Positions 7,430 through 11,507 of a stretch of 11,507 bases of DNA are shown here, in pieces. Source of the stretch: Bacteroidota bacterium (lineage in GTDB: Bacteria > Bacteroidota > Bacteroidia > B-17B0 > B-17BO); contig JANXRU010000062.1 in NCBI GenBank assembly GCA_025356715.1, forward strand, positions 1-11,507. The letters run 5' to 3'. Under the pieces are notes generated by a model that searched no databases, was not told the DNA's origin, and was given only the letters and a program-made list of their open reading frames with translations. Position numbers and translations under genes: made by a program. Every line of letters starts with the position of its first letter. Within the stretch, counting starts at the first letter, position 1.

Positions 7430-9532
7430 CTATCTGCCTCCTTCTCCTTTCTCGTTAACACTGCTATTGTCAAACTTTATTAAATCATCTAAGTCATGGT
7501 AAGCAGTTTTTTCAAAACCTAAATTTTTAAAGTGCTTATCCATTTCAGTTCTGTTTTTAAAATCTTTGGTTCTTAAAACTAACACGCATTTGTTTTTAAA
7601 AAGTGCTTTTTCTTCTATTGTTTTTCGTATTATGAAATCACTTTCCACGTTTTCATAGGCCATTAGATATACTTTATTACATGTTTTATTTATTTCTTCT
7701 AAAACATTTTCTGGATAATTTAATGGAATTGAAACGGAAAGTTCTAAATTATTTATATTAGCAAATTGCTTGGCTTGTTTTAATAATTGAATATACTTTT
7801 CAAAAACTTGTTCTTTGTTTTCTTTAAAACCAGGTGATGTATGAGGTTCAATATCTAAATGAATGCCTTTTATCAATTTAATATTGATGTTTAATTTTAG
7901 AGTGTCTAAGAATCCACTTATTCCATTTTGCAACAATTTATTACTACCAATCATTAAGTGTATAGGCGTGATATAATGTTTTGAAATAAATTCCGAAATT
8001 TGCTGAACGTAAGCCTTTGTGGGATTATAAGATATTAGTAAGGGATTAAATTCATTTACTTTACAGTATTCATTGATTACTACTAATGAATTATTTTTAA
8101 AGGCGTCGCTCCAAATATATACCGCCTTAAATGGAGGGTTTGCAGAAGCAATTTCTAAATTACTCAAGTTTAATGGCTTAGTAAAATCAGTAATATTTAT
8201 AGTTGGAGCTTTTGCTTTTATGGCAAGTAAGATTTTATATAAATCTTGTTTTAAATCGAGTAACTCAACGGCATTACTCCAGTAATCATCTAAAATAAAA
8301 AGAGCTGTATTAGGATTAAACTCAACGTCCATTAATTGTGCTTTTGCCCCTTCGGTTCTTAGTAACTCTAAAAAGACTAATCTTTTATGGTATAGATTTT
8401 TGAATTGTTTTAATTTATATTGGTATTCGTAGTAATTATTTAGCAGTGAAATATGTAACGTTTCTTTTGATTCATCCGTTGTATAATTGGTGATTTTTTG
8501 CTGAAGTAAATAAAACTCTTTTTTGTCTTTTTGATTAAAAGTTAAAGGAACTGATAAATTCAACCCAAAAGAAATATAAGACCTATTTGGTTGCGAATTG
8601 TTATATACATCATAATAATTATATCGAGTGTAGGCTTTGAGACTTACACCTCTAATGTATGAACTTTGAAGTTTTGAAATTTTATTAAAGTTATTCGTTG
8701 AACCAATAGAATCAGTATTAGGAAGGGATGCATTTTGGAATAGTAAAGCAACATCAATATCAAGTATTGGTAATTCGAATTCAAAATTTTCTTTTTTTGG
8801 TAAGGTTATTTCATTGTATGTTTTATATAAATTATACTGCGCATTAATATCAGTTGTATTTTGTATTGCTTTTAAGTAATTATCTTTTGTTATATGTTTA
8901 ATAGACCAAAGTTTTTCAATAACCTCAGTTTGATCAGTGTTTAGTGCTTTACGTGCATCTAAGATTTGGACTTTTTTTTCGTTAAAATACCTTATTATTT
9001 GTTCGGTGTGTTTTGATTGAAAGTTAATTAAATTAGCATCTACGCGCTTTTTCTCAAGATTAATATATTGTTCCTGTAATATTTTGTTCTTGAGCCTATT
9101 CTCGTATAATCCGTTATTGATAAGGTCCCAGTCGATACCTGTAATTGCACGCCTTTTAAATACTACTATTTCCTCTGGATCAACTAAGGGTGAGTTGAAA
9201 TTTTCTTGATAGCTTGCCGTAAGATGCAATCCCGTGGTTTTTTTATTAATTTTTTGTTGAATTTTGTTGGAGCTAAGTAATAAGGCTTTATAATCTTCTT
9301 TATTTAAATCTTTTGTATTTAATTTAAATGGTTCTGATTTTAATGTTAAACTTGAATCTACTATAAAATTATCAAATGTTTTGGTATGATTTAATTCCCA
9401 AAGTTCATTCAAATTTTTAATGTAGCTAGAAACTAAATCGTTTTGATTTTGTGATATAGCACGAAGTGTTGCGCTAAAAAAACACATTAAAAGTAATATA
9501 GTTATGTAAGCCTTTTGAGAAAGGAATTTCAT
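7430..9532 (-). CDS. TolC-like outer membrane channel fused to a C-terminal GH18-like glycosidase domain
   Basis: A 700-residue, two-part envelope protein. After a signal peptide (about 1-25) comes a TolC-like region with two similar halves. Each has beta-strand pairs followed by long helices: strands near 101-114 and 127-141 with helices to about 240, then strands near 296-309 and 318-332 with helices to about 440. Residues about 468-690 then resemble a compact (beta/alpha) barrel of the GH18 kind: KGIHLDIEPH (555-564) matches the DGxDxDxE strand with D560 and catalytic-acid candidate E562 kept, and VYLMAYEN (621-628) resembles the MxYD strand. The first two aspartates of the GH18 motif are K555 and H558, so it may be a GH18-like relative with altered chemistry. 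TolC C-termini lie in the periplasm, which would place the enzyme domain at the channel entrance. It is the first gene of the operon. The channel call is good; the hydrolase call is moderate and its substrate is unknown. Confidence 0.78.
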   Translation of the reverse strand: MKFLSQKAYITILLLMCFFSATLRAISQNQNDLVSSYIKNLNELWELNHTKTFDNFIVDSSLTLKSEPFKLNTKDLNKEDYKALLLSSNKIQQKINKKTTGLHLTASYQENFNSPLVDPEEIVVFKRRAITGIDWDLINNGLYENRLKNKILQEQYINLEKKRVDANLINFQSKHTEQIIRYFNEKKVQILDARKALNTDQTEVIEKLWSIKHITKDNYLKAIQNTTDINAQYNLYKTYNEITLPKKENFEFELPILDIDVALLFQNASLPNTDSIGSTNNFNKISKLQSSYIRGVSLKAYTRYNYYDVYNNSQPNRSYISFGLNLSVPLTFNQKDKKEFYLLQQKITNYTTDESKETLHISLLNNYYEYQYKLKQFKNLYHKRLVFLELLRTEGAKAQLMDVEFNPNTALFILDDYWSNAVELLDLKQDLYKILLAIKAKAPTINITDFTKPLNLSNLEIASANPPFKAVYIWSDAFKNNSLVVINEYCKVNEFNPLLISYNPTKAYVQQISEFISKHYITPIHLMIGSNKLLQNGISGFLDTLKLNINIKLIKGIHLDIEPHTSPGFKENKEQVFEKYIQLLKQAKQFANINNLELSVSIPLNYPENVLEEINKTCNKVYLMAYENVESDFIIRKTIEEKALFKNKCVLVLRTKDFKNRTEMDKHFKNLGFEKTAYHDLDDLIKFDNSSVNEKGEGGR
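7437..7443 (-). promoter_or_regulatory. Strong Shine-Dalgarno site for the HlyD-like gene
   Basis: The minus strand reads AAGGAGG, 7 nt before the ATG at 7429, inside the last codons of the TolC-like gene (Gly-Glu-Gly-Gly-Arg-stop). It supports the ATG at 7429 as the start. None of the other starts in this operon has a comparable site; they are preceded by A/T-rich sequence, as is usual in Bacteroidota. Confidence 0.6.
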
Positions 9533-9548
9533 TATTACAAAATTTCTA

Positions 9549-9556
9549 CAAATTTA
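9549..9556 (-). promoter_or_regulatory. Candidate Bacteroidota-type -7 box for the five-gene operon
   Basis: Read on the minus strand this is TAAATTTG, an exact match to the TAnnTTTG -7 consensus of Bacteroidota promoters. It lies 16 bp before the ATG of the TolC-like gene. About 19 bp further upstream the minus strand reads TTAG where a TTG-type -33 box would be expected, so only half of the promoter is convincing. The implied leader is very short. The region is so AT-rich that a chance match is possible. Confidence 0.3.
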
Positions 9557-9648
9557 TTGTTAAAATAATAATTACCTAACATATTTCTGGTAAATCATTG
9601 AAATTAAACAATTTAATTCTAACTTCCCATTATTATTAATTCATATTA

Positions 9649-9667
9649 ATAGGAGTTAATATCCTAT
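9649..9667. repeat. Short inverted repeat upstream of the operon
   Basis: ATAGGA and TCCTAT form a perfect 6-bp inverted repeat around a 7-nt spacer, between the recQ terminator and the first gene of the operon (about 117 bp before its ATG). It could be an operator for a dimeric regulator, but no second copy is seen and no regulator gene is adjacent. Repeats this short occur by chance in AT-rich DNA. Confidence 0.25.
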
Positions 9668-9698
9668 GTTTTTACGTGAAATCGGTATATTTAAATGA

Positions 9699-9733
9699 AA
9701 AAAGCTGTTTTTCTGAAAGAAAAACAGCTTTTT
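9699..9733 (-). terminator. Intrinsic terminator of recQ
   Basis: A perfect 15-bp inverted repeat (9699-9713 pairing with 9719-9733, core AGCTG/CAGCT) encloses a 5-nt loop. On the minus strand it begins 22 bp after the recQ stop codon and the 3' arm ends in a run of T, as expected for a Rho-independent terminator. It would insulate the downstream exopolysaccharide-type operon from recQ transcription, so that operon should have its own promoter between here and 9532. Confidence 0.9.
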
Positions 9734-9755
9734 AACATTAATATTCAGCTTTTAT

Positions 9756-11507
9756 TTAATTACCAAATTCACTAATGAATTTAATACGCATTAATCTTAC
9801 TTCTTCTTCACTATACTCATCTTCACCTAGCTCTTTCAAAATGGCCTTAATGTCATCTGTTTCTGCTTCTCGCAAACATTCATAAATATCATCTTTTTTA
9901 TCATCATCAATTGCTTGATCGATGTAATAGTTAATGTTTACTTTGGTTCCAGAAGCAACGATGGTTTCAATTTCCGTCAACAAATCATTCATTTTCAGAT
10001 TCTTGTTTTTGGCCATGTCTTCCAAACTTACCTTTCTATCAATGTTTTGAATGATAAATACTTTTAATCCAGATTTATTAACCACAGATTTAATAACCAT
10101 ATCACTTGGACGCTCTATGTCATTTTCCTCAACATGTTTTTTAATAATGTCTAAAACTAACTTGCCGTATTTTGCGGCTTTACCTGTACCTACCCCTGTA
10201 ATTTTAGCTAATTCTTCCATCGTAATAGGATATTGAATCGACATTTCTTCAAGCGATATTTCGTTGAAAATAATATAAGGAGGTAAATTATTTTGCTTGG
10301 CAATTTTTTTAGTCACGTCTTTCAACATCGCATAAAGCACTTCATCTGTAGTACTTGATCCTTTGCCACCTGCGGCCAAATCATCATCATGATCGCTTTC
10401 AGCGTTACTGAAATCGTTATCGCGAGTAAATTTAATGCTCGTTGGTTTCTTTAAAAAAGCTTTTCCTTTGTCTGTTATTTTTAATAAACCATAGTTTTCG
10501 ATATCTTTTGAAAAGAAGCCATTAACAATAGCTTGACGCAATACAGCATTCCAGAATTTATCATCTTTATCGTGTTCTACGCCTTTACCCCAAGTTTCTA
10601 AAGTATTGTGTTTATATGATTTGGTGGTAGCTGTATTATTGCCCATCAAAATATTAATCACATCTTTTACTTTATGTTTTTCTTTACTCTCAGTAACACA
10701 TTCTAAAGCTAATTCTAAATCATCTTGTGCTTCGAAGCGTTGTTTTGGATGACGGCAATTGTCGCACATCTCGTTACATTTGCTTTCTTCAAATTCTTCA
10801 CCAAAATAATGTAAAATAAATTTACGACGGCAAGCAGATGTTTCAGCAAATGACGCAGTTTCAGAAAGCATTTGTTTTCCAATTTCTTGTTCGTTTACAG
10901 GCTTATCCTTCATGAATTTTTCCAATTTCATGATGTCGTCGTAACTGTAAAATGTAACGCAGTTACCTTCGCCGCCATCACGGCCGGCGCGACCTGTTTC
11001 CTGATAATATCCTTCCAGTGATTTTGGAATATCGTGATGTATTACAAAACGCACATCGGGTTTATCAATACCCATACCAAATGCAATAGTGGCAACAATC
11101 ACATCAATATCTTCCATTAAAAAAGCATCCTGGGTTTTAGCACGCTCTTTAGCATCTAAACCCGCATGATAAGGTTGCGCTTTTATTCCGTTTACTTTTA
11201 AAGCCTGTGCAATTTCTTCTACTTTTTTACGGCTTAGGCAATATATAATTCCCGACTTACCGGTATTTTGTTTAACGTATTTAATAATTTCTTTAATAAC
11301 GTTTTGTTTAGGACGCACTTCATAATATAAATTGGGGCGGTTAAACGACGACTTAAAAACGTTAGCGGCACCCATGCCCAAATTTTTCTGAATATCCTGC
11401 TGCACTTTTGGAGTGGCGGTAGCAGTTAAAGCAATTACGGGTACATTGCCTACTTTATCTATAATAGGACGTAAGCGACGGTACTCAGGGCGGAAATCAT
11501 GCCCCCA
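9756..11507 (-). CDS. recQ: ATP-dependent DNA helicase RecQ (5' end outside the window)
   Basis: A 3'-5' DNA helicase of repair and replication-fork processing. The frame stays open to the window edge; a GTG at 11405 is internal and not the start. Numbering from the edge, the visible 583 residues begin WGHDFRPEYRRL, the RecQ aromatic-rich loop, followed by helicase motif III as TATAT (28-32). The second helicase lobe follows, with motif V region IATIAFGMGIDKPDVR and motif VI QETGRAGRDGG (169-179). The RecQ zinc-binding site is intact (C226, C244, C248, C251). A winged-helix RQC region (about 260-350) and an HRDC domain (about 387-462, with ITMEELAKITGVGTGKAAKYG) come next. A final helical extension of about 115 residues resembles the helix-turn-helix tail of Bacteroidota RecQ proteins. 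The Walker A and DEAH motifs are off the window. It is a housekeeping gene, separated by a terminator from the downstream operon. Confidence 0.97.
   Translation of the reverse strand, partial: WGHDFRPEYRRLRPIIDKVGNVPVIALTATATPKVQQDIQKNLGMGAANVFKSSFNRPNLYYEVRPKQNVIKEIIKYVKQNTGKSGIIYCLSRKKVEEIAQALKVNGIKAQPYHAGLDAKERAKTQDAFLMEDIDVIVATIAFGMGIDKPDVRFVIHHDIPKSLEGYYQETGRAGRDGGEGNCVTFYSYDDIMKLEKFMKDKPVNEQEIGKQMLSETASFAETSACRRKFILHYFGEEFEESKCNEMCDNCRHPKQRFEAQDDLELALECVTESKEKHKVKDVINILMGNNTATTKSYKHNTLETWGKGVEHDKDDKFWNAVLRQAIVNGFFSKDIENYGLLKITDKGKAFLKKPTSIKFTRDNDFSNAESDHDDDLAAGGKGSSTTDEVLYAMLKDVTKKIAKQNNLPPYIIFNEISLEEMSIQYPITMEELAKITGVGTGKAAKYGKLVLDIIKKHVEENDIERPSDMVIKSVVNKSGLKVFIIQNIDRKVSLEDMAKNKNLKMNDLLTEIETIVASGTKVNINYYIDQAIDDDKKDDIYECLREAETDDIKAILKELGEDEYSEEEVRLMRIKFISEFGN

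Noticed and set aside
8073..8285. Short plus-strand open frame opposite the TolC-like gene (with similar ones at 1918-2100, 4611-4832 and 10051-10236)
   Set aside because: All are antisense shadows of strong coding regions, with no independent coding evidence.
11403..11405. GTG as the start codon of RecQ
   Set aside because: The same frame continues upstream to the window edge with conserved RecQ residues (aromatic-rich loop, TATAT), so the GTG is an internal valine.

Overview
The window is AT-rich bacterial DNA, almost certainly from a Bacteroidota member. The main evidence is a secreted CotH protein ending in a type IX secretion (T9SS) sorting domain, together with a RecQ that carries a C-terminal helix-turn-helix extension and a general shortage of Shine-Dalgarno sites. 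All six genes lie on the minus strand, so transcription runs from high to low coordinates. No RNA genes, CRISPR arrays, insertion sequences or tRNAs were seen.

In transcription order: (1) 11507-9756 is a RecQ DNA helicase cut by the window edge at its N-terminus, followed by a clear intrinsic terminator (9699-9733). (2) A 223-bp intergenic region holds that terminator, a small inverted repeat and a weak candidate promoter. (3) 9532-876 is a tightly packed run of five genes: a TolC-like outer membrane channel fused to a GH18-like glycosidase domain; a HlyD/Alg44-like periplasmic adaptor; a regulatory protein with a receiver-like domain, a multi-cysteine TackOD1-type zinc module and a degenerate GGDEF domain; a processive family-2 glycosyltransferase; and a CotH-kinase/lamin-tail protein with a T9SS signal. 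The first four are separated by 0, 1 and -4 bp, and the fifth follows after 26 bp. (4) 775-1 is the N-terminal part of an M17 leucyl aminopeptidase.

The first four genes of the run look like a complete synthase-dependent exopolysaccharide machine. The glycosyltransferase would polymerise a sugar nucleotide and push the chain across the inner membrane, the adaptor would bridge the periplasm, and the TolC-like channel would export the polymer while its tethered glycosidase domain trims it. The glycosyltransferase has no PilZ domain, so the zinc/degenerate-GGDEF protein is the natural candidate for allosteric control, as PelD is for Pel. The CotH protein may modify or organise the cell surface where the polymer emerges. 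Each domain call rests on motifs read by eye; the polymer, the ligand and the system-level function are inference.
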